DNA of 45,346 nucleotides. It comes from MGIIb-P sp963934015. GTDB taxonomy: Archaea > Thermoplasmatota > Poseidoniia > Poseidoniales > Thalassarchaeaceae. This document shows positions 1 through 8,359 of this stretch, piece after piece. The position numbers and the translations under genes are program-made. Below the pieces are notes generated by a model. It ran no database searches and was not told where the DNA came from. It worked only from the letters and a program-made list of their open reading frames with translations. The first letter of the stretch is position 1. Each line of letters begins with the position of its first letter. The stretch lies in contig CAWVWT010000016.1 of the NCBI GenBank assembly GCA_963934015.1, positions 1 to 45,346 on the forward strand. The letters run 5' to 3'.

Positions 1-44
1 TTTTCCAATAAAGCATCAATTTCAGGATTGATTAATCCAGCCAT
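1..44 (-). CDS. N-terminus of an unidentified protein (partial)
   Basis: The first 14 codons of a minus-strand gene that runs off the left edge: MAGLINPEIDALLE. The start is supported by a strong ribosome-binding site, GGAGGGG, five bases before the ATG when read on the minus strand. Too little protein is present to assign a family. It diverges from the zinc-ribbon gene at 159, and the 114 bases between them hold the promoters of both. Confidence 0.6.
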   Translation of the reverse strand, partial: MAGLINPEIDALLE

Positions 45-138
45 ATATACCCCTCCAGTTGACTCTGCAGGCTTTGTGTTCTTGACCCTGTGGGCATTCA
101 GGTTCTAGGCAACCTTTTCTAACGGGAGTTCCGCCCTT

Positions 139-154
139 CCACCCGTAGGGGTGG
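139..154 (+). promoter_or_regulatory. 5' leader hairpin with GTAG loop
   Basis: Perfect inverted repeat CCACCC / GGGTGG around the loop GTAG, ending four bases before the GTG start at 159. A T-rich stretch (CCTTTTCTA, 113-121) lies about 22 bases upstream and could be the TATA element, so the hairpin would sit near the mRNA 5' end. Five similar hairpins lie at the heads of other transcription units in this window. Confidence 0.5.
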
Positions 155-158
155 AACC

Positions 159-1415
159 GTGGACTGTCAAGTTTGTTCCGATGAGATACCAAGTGACTCG
201 CTTTTCTGTCCAGAATGTGGTGCACGCCAGGACCCTTCAAAGGGTGGTAGGAACTTCGGAGTAGTAAGTTCTCAAGCGATTCATGCAACCCACGATATGC
301 AAGCCGCAGATGCGGCTGGTGGAACTGGTGTAATCGCCGACCCATCCAATTTCCTCAATCAAATTGCAGATCAAATGACGGATGTTCCGGCCCAAAATAC
401 AGCACAACCTGAATCATCATCAATCACTGACCAAGTTGTCGATAATATTGTCGAATCTGAAAGAGCTGAGAAAAAAGGCGCCCGTAATGAATGGTTGGCA
501 ATGAATCAGAAAACTGCAAGTGGGGTGCTGGCTGGGCTCGCTGGTGGCGAAGTGCCTGAGCATTTGGCCTCAGCAACAGGTAATGCAAGATTTCTTGATG
601 ATGGCCAAGATATCGGTTTGGAAAAGAAACGTGTAAGATCCAATCAACCATCCCCCTCTCTACTCCGCAGAATGGCAGAGGTCGCCGCTCGTCGTGTTGC
701 CAGAAAGCGGGGCGTCGCAGTTGAATCTCCTCAAGTGGCAATGACTGAAGATGACACTGTTCAAGTGAACGTGACCTATATCGATGATGGGCGTGTACTC
801 GACACCCCCCCCGATCTCTCAAATGCATTTGAGCACGCCATTACAACCGAGTTAGCCCTCAAAGGCTTTGACATCGGCATCGAAATCGCTCTATTCCGTT
901 CGTTGGATGGAAATATCGAACTTGTTTGGGGTGAGGCCGTTGGTACTGATGAAGCTACCATCGACGATGATGACGTTTTTGCTTGCGATGATTGTGGTCA
1001 TTCCCCAATACGAGATTCTGATTCTAGCTGTCCTGGCTGTGGTGCACAATTTGTTGATGATGATTGGGATGATACACCAACCCCACCATCTCGCGGCCCA
1101 GGTGGTCCACCAAGTCGAGGTCCCAGTGGTGACCCAGGTGGCCCCCCCAGTCGAGGTCCCAGTGGTGGCCCAGGTGGTCCTCCAAGAGGCCCCTCCCGTG
1201 GCCCAAGTGGTGGCTCAGGTGGCCCCCCAAGTCGTGGTCCCGGTGGCGGTCCTCCGAGCCGAGGGCCAAGTGGTGGCCCCCCAAGTCGTGGTCCCGGTGG
1301 CGGTCCTCCGAGCCGAGGGTCAAGTGGTGGCCCCCCAAGTCGTGGTCCCGGTGGCGGTCCTCCGAGCCGAGGGCCAAGTGGTGGCCCTCCCAAGCGAAAG
1401 GGTCCACCACGCTGA
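159..1415 (+). CDS. Double zinc-ribbon protein with Gly/Pro/Ser/Arg repeat tail
   Basis: 418 residues from a GTG start. An N-terminal zinc ribbon uses C3, C6, C17 and C20; a second uses C276, C279, C291 and C294. Between them are a low-complexity Asp/Ser/Gln region and a mixed alpha/beta segment (about 165-260, containing DLSNAFEHAITTELALKGF) that I do not recognise. The last 110 residues are GGPPSRGP-type repeats, probably disordered and positively charged, ending KRKGPPR. No signal peptide or membrane segment, so cytosolic. Paired zinc ribbons with an RG/PS-rich tail fit nucleic-acid or ribosome binding, but that is inference. It ends directly against the LysE-type gene, stop to stop. Confidence 0.8.
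   Translation: MDCQVCSDEIPSDSLFCPECGARQDPSKGGRNFGVVSSQAIHATHDMQAADAAGGTGVIADPSNFLNQIADQMTDVPAQNTAQPESSSITDQVVDNIVESERAEKKGARNEWLAMNQKTASGVLAGLAGGEVPEHLASATGNARFLDDGQDIGLEKKRVRSNQPSPSLLRRMAEVAARRVARKRGVAVESPQVAMTEDDTVQVNVTYIDDGRVLDTPPDLSNAFEHAITTELALKGFDIGIEIALFRSLDGNIELVWGEAVGTDEATIDDDDVFACDDCGHSPIRDSDSSCPGCGAQFVDDDWDDTPTPPSRGPGGPPSRGPSGDPGGPPSRGPSGGPGGPPRGPSRGPSGGSGGPPSRGPGGGPPSRGPSGGPPSRGPGGGPPSRGSSGGPPSRGPGGGPPSRGPSGGPPKRKGPPR
1218..1379 (+). repeat. Tandem repeat, 54-bp unit x3
   Basis: Three consecutive 54-base units (1218-1271, 1272-1325, 1326-1379) encode GGPPSRGPGGGPPSRGPS-like peptides. They are almost identical; unit 2 has T for C near its end, giving Ser for Pro. Less regular GGPPSRGPS units precede them from about 1086. 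The near-identity at DNA level suggests recent duplication, and repeat number probably varies between strains. Confidence 0.9.
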
Positions 1416-2009
1416 TTATAGCAGAATCCAGATACTGATTCCAGCAAGCAGGCACCCCATCGTTAGTTCGACCTTACGGGCATTCTGCTCGATTTTTGTT
1501 AGCAAAGGTGTCCCTGAGATGGCGAGCGCGACCAGTACATACCATCCACCATCGATACACATCGCGATACCTGCAACGATTACTCGTTCACCCCATGTAA
1601 AGTCGGGTTGAACAAACTGACTGAATATGGCGAGAAGAAATGCAAGGATCTTCGGATTGAGAAAGGCGATTAGGAAACCTTCTGCGAATCCTCTACGACC
1701 AGAAGACGGATGCGCATTCTCACTACTTGAACCTCGTAACATCAGTCCAGCTAGAAGCAATAAGAAGAGGCCTCCAGCAATCTCCAGTATACCAGCAGCA
1801 CCACTCGCATTCGCTTTTAGTTGAGCAATTCCAGCAACCGCGATGAATGCATAGATGCCAAAACCAATGCCATGCCCGATACCACAAGCCACACCTCGTT
1901 TCTTGCCGCCTTCCACGGTATTCCTGATGAGGACGGCCAACGAAGGGCCAGGTGAAATCGCACCGAGGACCAATATGATGGCGATAGGCGCGAGTGCGGC
2001 CAAGTCCAT
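1416..2009 (-). CDS. LysE/RhtB-family amino-acid exporter
   Basis: 197 residues with about six hydrophobic segments. The N-terminal stretch ISPGPSLAVLIRNTVEGGKKRG is the usual LysE/RhtB signature (PGP followed by a G-rich turn), and FLNPKILAFLLAIFSQF matches the conserved mid-protein NPK motif. The family exports amino acids or related metabolites by proton antiport; the substrate cannot be read from sequence. The start codon lies only six bases after the sucD stop, so it is probably co-transcribed with sucCD, although no clear ribosome-binding site is visible. Confidence 0.85.
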   Translation of the reverse strand: MDLAALAPIAIILVLGAISPGPSLAVLIRNTVEGGKKRGVACGIGHGIGFGIYAFIAVAGIAQLKANASGAAGILEIAGGLFLLLLAGLMLRGSSSENAHPSSGRRGFAEGFLIAFLNPKILAFLLAIFSQFVQPDFTWGERVIVAGIAMCIDGGWYVLVALAISGTPLLTKIEQNARKVELTMGCLLAGISIWILL

Positions 2010-2015
2010 GGCTGA

Positions 2016-2939
2016 TTAGCGAAGCCCGGCGGTCTTCAGACTTTCCAGCAGAACAGCACCGATTTCTGAAGGGTCATTGGCACATCGGATCCCAGCAGCC
2101 TCCATTGCGGCGACTTTCTCAGAAGCCGTTCCCTTACCACCACTGATGATAGCGCCAGCATGCCCCATCCTCTTTCCAGGTGGTGCGGTCATTCCAGCGA
2201 CGAAGCCAACAACAGGTTTGCTCATGTTCTCAGCAACCCATGCTGCAGCATCTTCCTCAGCGGTACCACCAATCTCTCCAATCATGACAACAGCCACTGT
2301 TTGCTCATCATTTTCGAATGCAGATAAACAATCGATGAATCCTGTGCCATTTACAGGGTCCCCACCGATTCCAATACACGTGCTCTGCCCTTCATCGATA
2401 CTCATCGTCTGCGCGACGGCTTCGTAAGTCAGTGTACCTGATTTAGAGACAATACCAATTCTACCCTTGGCATGAATGTGCCCTGGCATGATACCAATTT
2501 TCGAGCCACCGGTTTCACCCGGTGTGATGATTCCCGGGCAATTGGGGCCAATGAGTCGAACGCCATCTGTGTTGTGCACGTGATCTACGGCTTTGACCAT
2601 GTCAAGGGTCGGAATCCCTTCAGTGATACATACGATGACACCGTTACCGCGAACCTGGGAAAAAGCATTGGCAGCTTCGATAATTGCTGCACCAGCGAAC
2701 CGTGGTGGGACATAGATGACACTGGCATCCGCATCTGTGGCTTCAATGGCTTCCACCATGGTATTCCATACGGGGGCCTGCACACTTCCGAGGTCGACGA
2801 TTTGCCCGCCTTTACGCGGGGTCACGCCACCGACAATATTGGTTCCATATTCAGCCATCTTGGTGGCATGAAATGTACCTTGATTACCTGTGATTCCCTG
2901 AACGAGAACCTTGGCATCCTCACCAATCCAGATGCTCAT
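2016..2939 (-). CDS. sucD: Succinyl-CoA synthetase alpha subunit
   Basis: 307 residues, normal length. Binds CoA and carries the phosphohistidine of the ADP/GDP-forming succinyl-CoA ligase of the TCA cycle. The CoA-binding N-terminal Rossmann region has GITGNQGTFH (15-24), and the active-site histidine is H260 in the GHAGAI loop, followed by the glycine-rich SGGKGTASEK. The ATG overlaps the sucC stop by one base (TGATG), and a perfect GGAGGTGA ribosome-binding site lies inside the end of sucC, so the two subunits are translationally coupled. Confidence 0.97.
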   Translation of the reverse strand: MSIWIGEDAKVLVQGITGNQGTFHATKMAEYGTNIVGGVTPRKGGQIVDLGSVQAPVWNTMVEAIEATDADASVIYVPPRFAGAAIIEAANAFSQVRGNGVIVCITEGIPTLDMVKAVDHVHNTDGVRLIGPNCPGIITPGETGGSKIGIMPGHIHAKGRIGIVSKSGTLTYEAVAQTMSIDEGQSTCIGIGGDPVNGTGFIDCLSAFENDEQTVAVVMIGEIGGTAEEDAAAWVAENMSKPVVGFVAGMTAPPGKRMGHAGAIISGGKGTASEKVAAMEAAGIRCANDPSEIGAVLLESLKTAGLR

Positions 2940-4147
2940 CAGGATTCACCTCCGACCAGTTCGACAATCATCTTCGCGCCTTCTGCAAGAGTTTCAGCAG
3001 TGTGGATATTCAGTCCACTTTCAGCAAGAATCCTCCGCCCTTCTTCGAAATTAGTACCAACCAAGCGAACGACCAATGGGTCTTCCAATGCGAGGGCTTG
3101 TGTCGCGGCAATCACACCGCGTGCAATGATATCGCAACGCATGATGCCGCCAAAGATATTGACAAGAATCCCCTTGACATTCGGATCCTCCATGATGATT
3201 CCAAACGCTGTAGTCACCTGTTCTTCATTGGCGCCACCTCCAACATCGAGAAAGTTTGCCGGTTCACCACCATACAGTTTGATGACATCCATAGTCGCCA
3301 TGGCAAGACCGGCACCATTGACCAAACAACCGATGTCTCCATCCAGTTTGACATAAGACAATCCTGCAGCCTTGGCGCGCACTTCGGTCGGCTCTTCTTC
3401 AGAGAGGTCACGCAATTCGATGATGTCAGGGTGTCTGAATAGAGCATTGTCGTCAAATCCAACCTTGGCATCGAGGAGGACGATTCGGTCATCTTCAGTG
3501 CGAACCAACGGATTGATTTCAACCATTGAGCAGTCCTTGGATACAAACAAATCGAATAACCCGCTGATGTTTTCAACGAATGAATCGACAGCAGCACCTG
3601 CGAGTCCGAGTGAGGCAGCGAGTCCTTCCACTTGCTCAGGCAGTAGACCATCACTCGGATCGACATGAACCTTGAAAATCGCCTCAGGTGTCTTCTCAGC
3701 CACCTCTTCGATATCCATGCCACCTTCACATGAAGCCATGATGAGTGGCATCTTCTCCTCACGATCAATCAGGATTGCAAGATAGTATTCATGGGCGATT
3801 TTGCACCCACCTTCAACATACAGATTGTTGACTCTCTTGCCATCTGAACCTGTTTGCTTGGTGACAAGGATATTTCCAAGGATATTTTGCGCATAGGTTT
3901 CAACCTCTTCACGATTGAAGGCGATCTTGACACCGCCTTGCATGACCAGTTCCCCACTCTGTGGGCTGTGGAGGCTACCCTTGCCTCGGCCCCCGGCGTG
4001 AATCTGGCTTTTGACCGCGACAACATTGCCCCCGAGGGCATCGTAAGCGGCCAACGCCTGTTCGACACTCGTGCAGTGGACACCATCTTGCACAGCAAGT
4101 CCTGCATCTCTGAACAACTGCTTACCCTGATACTCATGGATGTTCAT
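2939..4147 (-). CDS. sucC: Succinyl-CoA synthetase beta subunit
   Basis: 402 residues. Starts with MNIHEYQGKQLFRDAG, typical of this subunit; the ATP-grasp domain includes VAVKSQIHAGGRGKG (about 46-60), EINPLV and the C-terminal GGIMRCD segment with ...VNIFGGIMRCDIIARG. It binds the nucleotide and pairs with SucD to interconvert succinyl-CoA and succinate with substrate-level phosphorylation. First gene of the operon sucC-sucD-LysE; GAGGGG lies six bases before the ATG. It diverges from the nucleotidyltransferase gene at 4263. Confidence 0.97.
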   Translation of the reverse strand: MNIHEYQGKQLFRDAGLAVQDGVHCTSVEQALAAYDALGGNVVAVKSQIHAGGRGKGSLHSPQSGELVMQGGVKIAFNREEVETYAQNILGNILVTKQTGSDGKRVNNLYVEGGCKIAHEYYLAILIDREEKMPLIMASCEGGMDIEEVAEKTPEAIFKVHVDPSDGLLPEQVEGLAASLGLAGAAVDSFVENISGLFDLFVSKDCSMVEINPLVRTEDDRIVLLDAKVGFDDNALFRHPDIIELRDLSEEEPTEVRAKAAGLSYVKLDGDIGCLVNGAGLAMATMDVIKLYGGEPANFLDVGGGANEEQVTTAFGIIMEDPNVKGILVNIFGGIMRCDIIARGVIAATQALALEDPLVVRLVGTNFEEGRRILAESGLNIHTAETLAEGAKMIVELVGGES

Positions 4148-4152
4148 TGGTG

Positions 4153-4243
4153 CCCCTCAACACATTCGACCTGAAGCCGCTCTTTGAACGCTCCGCCACG
4201 CGCGCGTGATGGGCTGTCCGCGGTGAGCAAGGCACTTGAGGGG
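4153..4243. repeat. Inverted repeats in the sucC / nucleotidyltransferase divergent region
   Basis: CCCCTCAA (4153-4160) and TTGAGGGG (4236-4243) form a perfect 8-base inverted repeat with 75 bases between arms. Inside lies the 12-base palindrome CACGCGCGCGTG (4197-4208), and CTCGCGAG (4251-4258) follows. No clear TATA box is visible. The arms flank the divergent start region, as sites for a dimeric or looping regulator could; the pairing may also be chance. Confidence 0.35.
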
Positions 4244-4262
4244 GACCCGACTCGCGAGAGTG

Positions 4263-5276
4263 ATGGACGTCATCGTACTGGCCGGTGGATTCGGTACACG
4301 TCTACGCCCTTGGACGCTTCATGCACCCAAGCCATTGATTCCAATCTTGGACCGCACGATGATCGAACACGTCGTCAGCATTTTGCCTGAAGGCATGGTC
4401 GACAAGGTCCTGATTGCAGCGGGCTATGGAATCGAACAAATGCGTGAACATTTCTCAAGCCTCGATCTACCATACAATGTCGTAATTGTTGAAGAGAGCG
4501 AACCGTTGGGCACAGGAGGTGCCATCGCCAACTGCCGCGAATATCTCGGCGAAGGGACTTGTTGTGTCATCAATGGTGACCTTCTCACCAGTTTGCGTGT
4601 GGATGAGATGCTTGCAGCTCACAAGGAAGCTGGGACCCTTGCATCCATTTCACTTTGGGAAGTTGAAGACCCCAGTCGCTTTGGTGTCGCCGACTACGAT
4701 TCGGAGAGTACACGAATCCGTCGATTCCAGGAGAAGCCACCTCGGGGGGAAGCCTACTCGAATCTCATCAATGCGGGCACCTATCTGTTGGAACCCGAAG
4801 TGTTTGATCGAATGCCAGAAGGGGCATTCAGTATGGAACGCATAGTCTTCCCAGTATTGGCAGAAGATGGTGAATTGTCTGGGTTCCCATTTGAGGGCCA
4901 TTTTGTCGATGCGGGCACCCCTGAATCATATATCGAGTCAGTCCAAACTTCGATTTCAAACAAAGCTTGGGTCCGTGGGAAATCTGCAGATGCAAACAAC
5001 TGGTTTGGAAATGGGGTGGCTGTGGATGTCGATGCCAAAGTATCGGGCAGCGCAATCGATTCCGATGGCATAGTTGGTTCGCAATGCTCGATTGTAAGTA
5101 GTGCCTTACTCCAAAATGTCACGATTGGTTCTGGATGCGATATTACCGGGTGCATGATTGGGCACAATGCGCAGATTGGCGAGGGTTGCAATCTACAGAA
5201 CGTCGTTGTCGATCATGGCGCAATCGTACCCAGCGGCCATGCACAAAATGGCGGAGTCTTTCCGACGGCAGATTGA
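4263..5276 (+). CDS. Sugar-1-phosphate nucleotidyltransferase with left-handed beta-helix
   Basis: 337 residues from ATG 4263 (a longer reading from TTG 4236 adds nine implausible residues). The N-terminal signature VLAGGFGTRLRPWT, then KPLIP, is the NTP-binding and sugar-phosphate site of the glucose-1-phosphate thymidylyl/uridylyl and mannose-1-phosphate guanylyl family; EKPPRGEAYSNLINAGTY matches the conserved central motif. From about residue 235, hexapeptide-type repeats (IGSGCDITG, IGHNAQIGEG) indicate a beta-helix. It probably makes an NDP-sugar for glycosylation or surface polysaccharide; exact sugar and nucleotide are not determinable by eye. tpiA follows 27 bases later. Confidence 0.88.
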   Translation: MDVIVLAGGFGTRLRPWTLHAPKPLIPILDRTMIEHVVSILPEGMVDKVLIAAGYGIEQMREHFSSLDLPYNVVIVEESEPLGTGGAIANCREYLGEGTCCVINGDLLTSLRVDEMLAAHKEAGTLASISLWEVEDPSRFGVADYDSESTRIRRFQEKPPRGEAYSNLINAGTYLLEPEVFDRMPEGAFSMERIVFPVLAEDGELSGFPFEGHFVDAGTPESYIESVQTSISNKAWVRGKSADANNWFGNGVAVDVDAKVSGSAIDSDGIVGSQCSIVSSALLQNVTIGSGCDITGCMIGHNAQIGEGCNLQNVVVDHGAIVPSGHAQNGGVFPTAD

Positions 5277-5303
5277 ACACCCTCCGTCTTTTCGCAAGGT
5301 TCG

Positions 5304-5969
5304 ATGAGCGCCCTCATCGTTGTCAATTTCAAGACCTACGCTTCCGCCCAAGGCAAGGCTGCAGTCTCACTGGCGAAGGCCATGGCTGAAGTTGATGCAA
5401 CGACCGATGCAACGATGGTCGCAGTCGTCTCCGCGTTTGATTTGAGTGCGGTCAAGACAGCTGCCCCTAACCTCGAAGTCTGGGCTCAGCATCTAGATCC
5501 AATCGGTTGGGGCTCAAACACCGGCTGGCTTCATCCTGAAACTGCGATGGCGCATGGCGCGACAGGTTCAATCATCAACCATGCTGAGCACAAAGTGGAT
5601 TTAGGCCATGTCGAAACCTTGTTGGCACAATTGCCAGACGATTTCTCTGTGTGCGCGTGTGCAGCTGATGTCGATGAGGCCAAAGCACTCGCAGCCCTTT
5701 CTCCAACTTTCATCGCAGTCGAGCCACCAGAACTCATTGGTGGCGACAGCAGTGTGACAACCGCAAACCCCGACATTGTCTCTGGAACAGCCGCTGCCGT
5801 CAAGGCAGCCAACCCTAATGTCCGTGTGCTATGCGGTGCGGGCGTGAAGAACGGCGCCGATGTGGCCATGGCGATTGAATTGGGCACTGAAGGTGTACTA
5901 CTTGCAAGTGGTGTGACCAAAGCCAACGACCCAGTAACGGTTCTACGAGACCTTGTATCACAGCTATAG
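5304..5969 (+). CDS. tpiA: Triosephosphate isomerase (archaeal short form)
   Basis: 221 residues, matching the short archaeal TIM rather than the 250-residue bacterial form. Catalytic residues visible: K10 in VVNFKTY, H93 in IINHAEH, and the general base E140 in AVEPPELIG. The phosphate-binding region CGAGVKNGAD lies toward the C-terminus. It interconverts dihydroxyacetone phosphate and glyceraldehyde-3-phosphate in glycolysis and gluconeogenesis. It likely shares a transcript with the upstream nucleotidyltransferase and ends directly against the stop codon of the convergent membrane protein. Confidence 0.96.
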   Translation: MSALIVVNFKTYASAQGKAAVSLAKAMAEVDATTDATMVAVVSAFDLSAVKTAAPNLEVWAQHLDPIGWGSNTGWLHPETAMAHGATGSIINHAEHKVDLGHVETLLAQLPDDFSVCACAADVDEAKALAALSPTFIAVEPPELIGGDSSVTTANPDIVSGTAAAVKAANPNVRVLCGAGVKNGADVAMAIELGTEGVLLASGVTKANDPVTVLRDLVSQL

Positions 5970-8306
5970 TCAACCAAGTAATGGTCCAAACACGTACCAT
6001 AGAATCAGCCAGGTGACGATTCCTGCATTGAGTGCACCCCAACTGCGCACAGCGACTGGTCGATTCAGTGTCCCTGCCAACCGAGAGATAGGTCCACCCC
6101 ATGCTGCGATTAATCGAATCAGGAGTGCTAACAGCCCAGCGATGAGAATGAAGGCAATGAGCATTACAGGCCCCGTCAAGAATCCAATCCCACCCGAAGC
6201 AATCCTTGAGCCCACTCCTTGACCAATAAGGGTCGGCATGGCCAGCCACGACATCCATGCGAGCCAGTGACCCATACGTGAATCCCATGTCCACATTTCC
6301 TCTGAGCGCCACGCTCTATAGTCATCTGGAAGTAGCTTGTAAACTTGATTTGAAACCCAATCAACCTCTGGAAGCCGTTGCCATATGATCATGGCAATGG
6401 TTTGCCATGCCAACCATCCGATGAGAATTGCTTGCACCCAAGACCACAGCATGGCCCCAAAGATACTGAGGGTGGCGACTGGAAGGGCCCACAGTCCAAA
6501 CCCAATGGCGGCTGAACCTACAGTACCCAGCCAACCAGCGGCTGGAATCATCACTGCCTCTGGTGCATCGATTCTTTCGCGGGGCAATCCAAGAATGAGT
6601 AAGGGTAAGAATACGACTATGCTCGACAATTGAAGCATCTCGAGCGGTGTGCGCCCGCCACCCGATTTTGCGGTTTCAATCGCTTTCTTCATATCGATTG
6701 GATTCATTGTTGAAGCGTGCCAGTCAACAATAAATCCGGCAGAATCGATGATAATGACACCATCTCCGATTCCTGTTGGCAATTGCTGAGCAACCGCACT
6801 ATCGCTCTCATCGATCATCAAAGGCCATGAACCATTGAGATTAGCAGCATGTGAATCTCCATCGTAAATTTCTACACCTTCACCGGTAATCAATTGAGCG
6901 AATGCCACAGAACCTCCGAAATCGTCCTGAACATTTCTGAAATCATACATTTGCAAATCTGCAGAAGGAGAACCAGTCGTGAATACACCGAGAACCAATG
7001 CGTCTTTTCCTTCAAGTAAACCATCGAGATTTGCACTACCATTACCATGCTTGAGTAACATGAAATCAGGGATCGCCGTTTCAGATTGCTGTTCACCTGG
7101 TCCAATGTCTGGTAGCACCGTCATCGCCGCCATCGTGGTCGCAGCCATCAGAGCAATTACAATCAAAACAGGCCAAGGTGGCAACCGAGTTTGAACTAGG
7201 AATCCGAAGAGTCCAAGCACGGAAAGGATGGGCATTACTGCAAACCATCCCGATTCAATCCAAGCGCTCGGTGAATCCTCAACTTCGAACCTCAACACTC
7301 CAATCAAGTGACAATCTACCGTGTAGACTCCGTCTGACATCGTGGCGCAGAGATCGACGACATACATCCCTTCATCCAATGGTTCCCTGGTCACCCAAGT
7401 CCATGCGGTCCGACCAGTATCGGTTTGACGTGTACCGTGTGGGGGGTTCTCAGCATCCATTTTCAATCGATCTTGGAATTGTTCTTCTTCAGGTGGAATC
7501 GGGTAATGGACTCCCTGTTCCCAAGTATCAAGGGGTCCGATGACGTCGATGAGAATCTCTTGGTAATCATCGGTTCCAAACGGAGAGTGGGGTGTAAATT
7601 CGATTTGCGGCAAGCCGTTTGAACTGACGGAGATGTTCAATGCGGGTGTGAGCATTTCAGCATCGATTTGAATGCCGCTCGGCAAATCATAGGTATCCCA
7701 GAAAAGATGGCCGCGAGAATCTGGAAACAGAGCCTGGCAATTGTGAATGACAGAGATGTCCATCGTGATTGTATCGTCGATATCCAACATTACATCAATC
7801 GACCCCTCAATGATGAATTCATGAGCGTTGTTCCAATCGTTTTCCATGACGATCGAATTGCTTTCAGCATCCTCCATGACGGGGGTGTCTCCGACATAGA
7901 CAGTCGCTAAGAACTGAGTATTCCATGGTTCTCCCACGGCTTTACACTGTGTTCCTTGGGCATACAATCCGGCATAGAGTGTGACAGTAAGGTTACCCTC
8001 CAGCAAGGTGGCTTCAGTAGCCGGAGGGCTGCTCAATGACAACAGGTTCTGACCAAATGGTGCCCAACCAAATTCCGTGTCACCATCTGGTTGACCGGTT
8101 TCACTTGGCAGAGTCCGCACAAGACTTTCAGAGCCATCGGCCCCACTGATGTACAACCCATGCGAATTGGGCAAAGTCCAATCTAGCCCCGGTCCGGTTG
8201 GGAAATCATCTGCTGTGGATGAAGGTGGTAAGGTCGAAACAGCCAGTATGGCTGTGATTAGGAACAGCATTCTGCGAGCAGGTCGAGCCTCACCTGTCGG
8301 ATGCAT
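5970..8306 (-). CDS. Membrane protein with ectodomain and cysteine-less thioredoxin-like domain
   Basis: About 778 residues from ATG 8306; the frame stays open to TTG 8363, so the start is uncertain. A signal sequence (RRMLFLITAILAVST) leads to a beta-rich extracytoplasmic region of about 300 residues, two membrane helices (about 353-400), a thioredoxin-like domain (about 412-548), then about five or six more helices to the C-terminus. The thioredoxin part follows the TlpA/AhpC layout: IPDFMLL, GKDALVLGVFTTGSPSADLQ, WPLMIDES, GVIIIDSAGFIVDWH. Where TlpA proteins have WCxxC this one has GSPSA, so it cannot do disulfide chemistry by the normal route. Function unknown. Confidence 0.75.
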   Translation of the reverse strand: MHPTGEARPARRMLFLITAILAVSTLPPSSTADDFPTGPGLDWTLPNSHGLYISGADGSESLVRTLPSETGQPDGDTEFGWAPFGQNLLSLSSPPATEATLLEGNLTVTLYAGLYAQGTQCKAVGEPWNTQFLATVYVGDTPVMEDAESNSIVMENDWNNAHEFIIEGSIDVMLDIDDTITMDISVIHNCQALFPDSRGHLFWDTYDLPSGIQIDAEMLTPALNISVSSNGLPQIEFTPHSPFGTDDYQEILIDVIGPLDTWEQGVHYPIPPEEEQFQDRLKMDAENPPHGTRQTDTGRTAWTWVTREPLDEGMYVVDLCATMSDGVYTVDCHLIGVLRFEVEDSPSAWIESGWFAVMPILSVLGLFGFLVQTRLPPWPVLIVIALMAATTMAAMTVLPDIGPGEQQSETAIPDFMLLKHGNGSANLDGLLEGKDALVLGVFTTGSPSADLQMYDFRNVQDDFGGSVAFAQLITGEGVEIYDGDSHAANLNGSWPLMIDESDSAVAQQLPTGIGDGVIIIDSAGFIVDWHASTMNPIDMKKAIETAKSGGGRTPLEMLQLSSIVVFLPLLILGLPRERIDAPEAVMIPAAGWLGTVGSAAIGFGLWALPVATLSIFGAMLWSWVQAILIGWLAWQTIAMIIWQRLPEVDWVSNQVYKLLPDDYRAWRSEEMWTWDSRMGHWLAWMSWLAMPTLIGQGVGSRIASGGIGFLTGPVMLIAFILIAGLLALLIRLIAAWGGPISRLAGTLNRPVAVRSWGALNAGIVTWLILWYVFGPLLG

Positions 8307-8337
8307 AGTTTGGGCAAACGCATCGCATAGATGAATC

Positions 8338-8358
8338 CGGCGGCCCATAGGGCCGCCG
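8338..8358 (-). repeat. Perfect 9-bp inverted repeat at a gene junction
   Basis: CGGCGGCCC / GGGCCGCCG around ATA (TAT on the minus strand), two bases past the DUF92 stop codon when read on the minus strand. An in-frame ATG of the downstream gene (8346-8348) falls partly in the loop. In RNA it would be a very stable stem that could limit read-through or hide that ATG, one reason to prefer the downstream start at 8306. Its loop differs from the GTA-loop family. Confidence 0.6.
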
Positions 8359-8359
8359 C

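Noticed and set aside
868..1611. 247-codon plus-strand frame and several minus-strand frames across the Gly/Pro/Ser/Arg repeat
   Set aside because: They are open only because the GC-rich repeat lacks stops in other frames; the translations are monotonous (VAPQVVVPV, HRDHDLGGHH) and start inside the real gene.
8338..8358. Membership of the 9-bp gene-junction stem in the GTA-loop family
   Set aside because: The loop is TAT on the coding strand and it lies at an internal operon junction rather than before a transcription unit; kept as a separate repeat.
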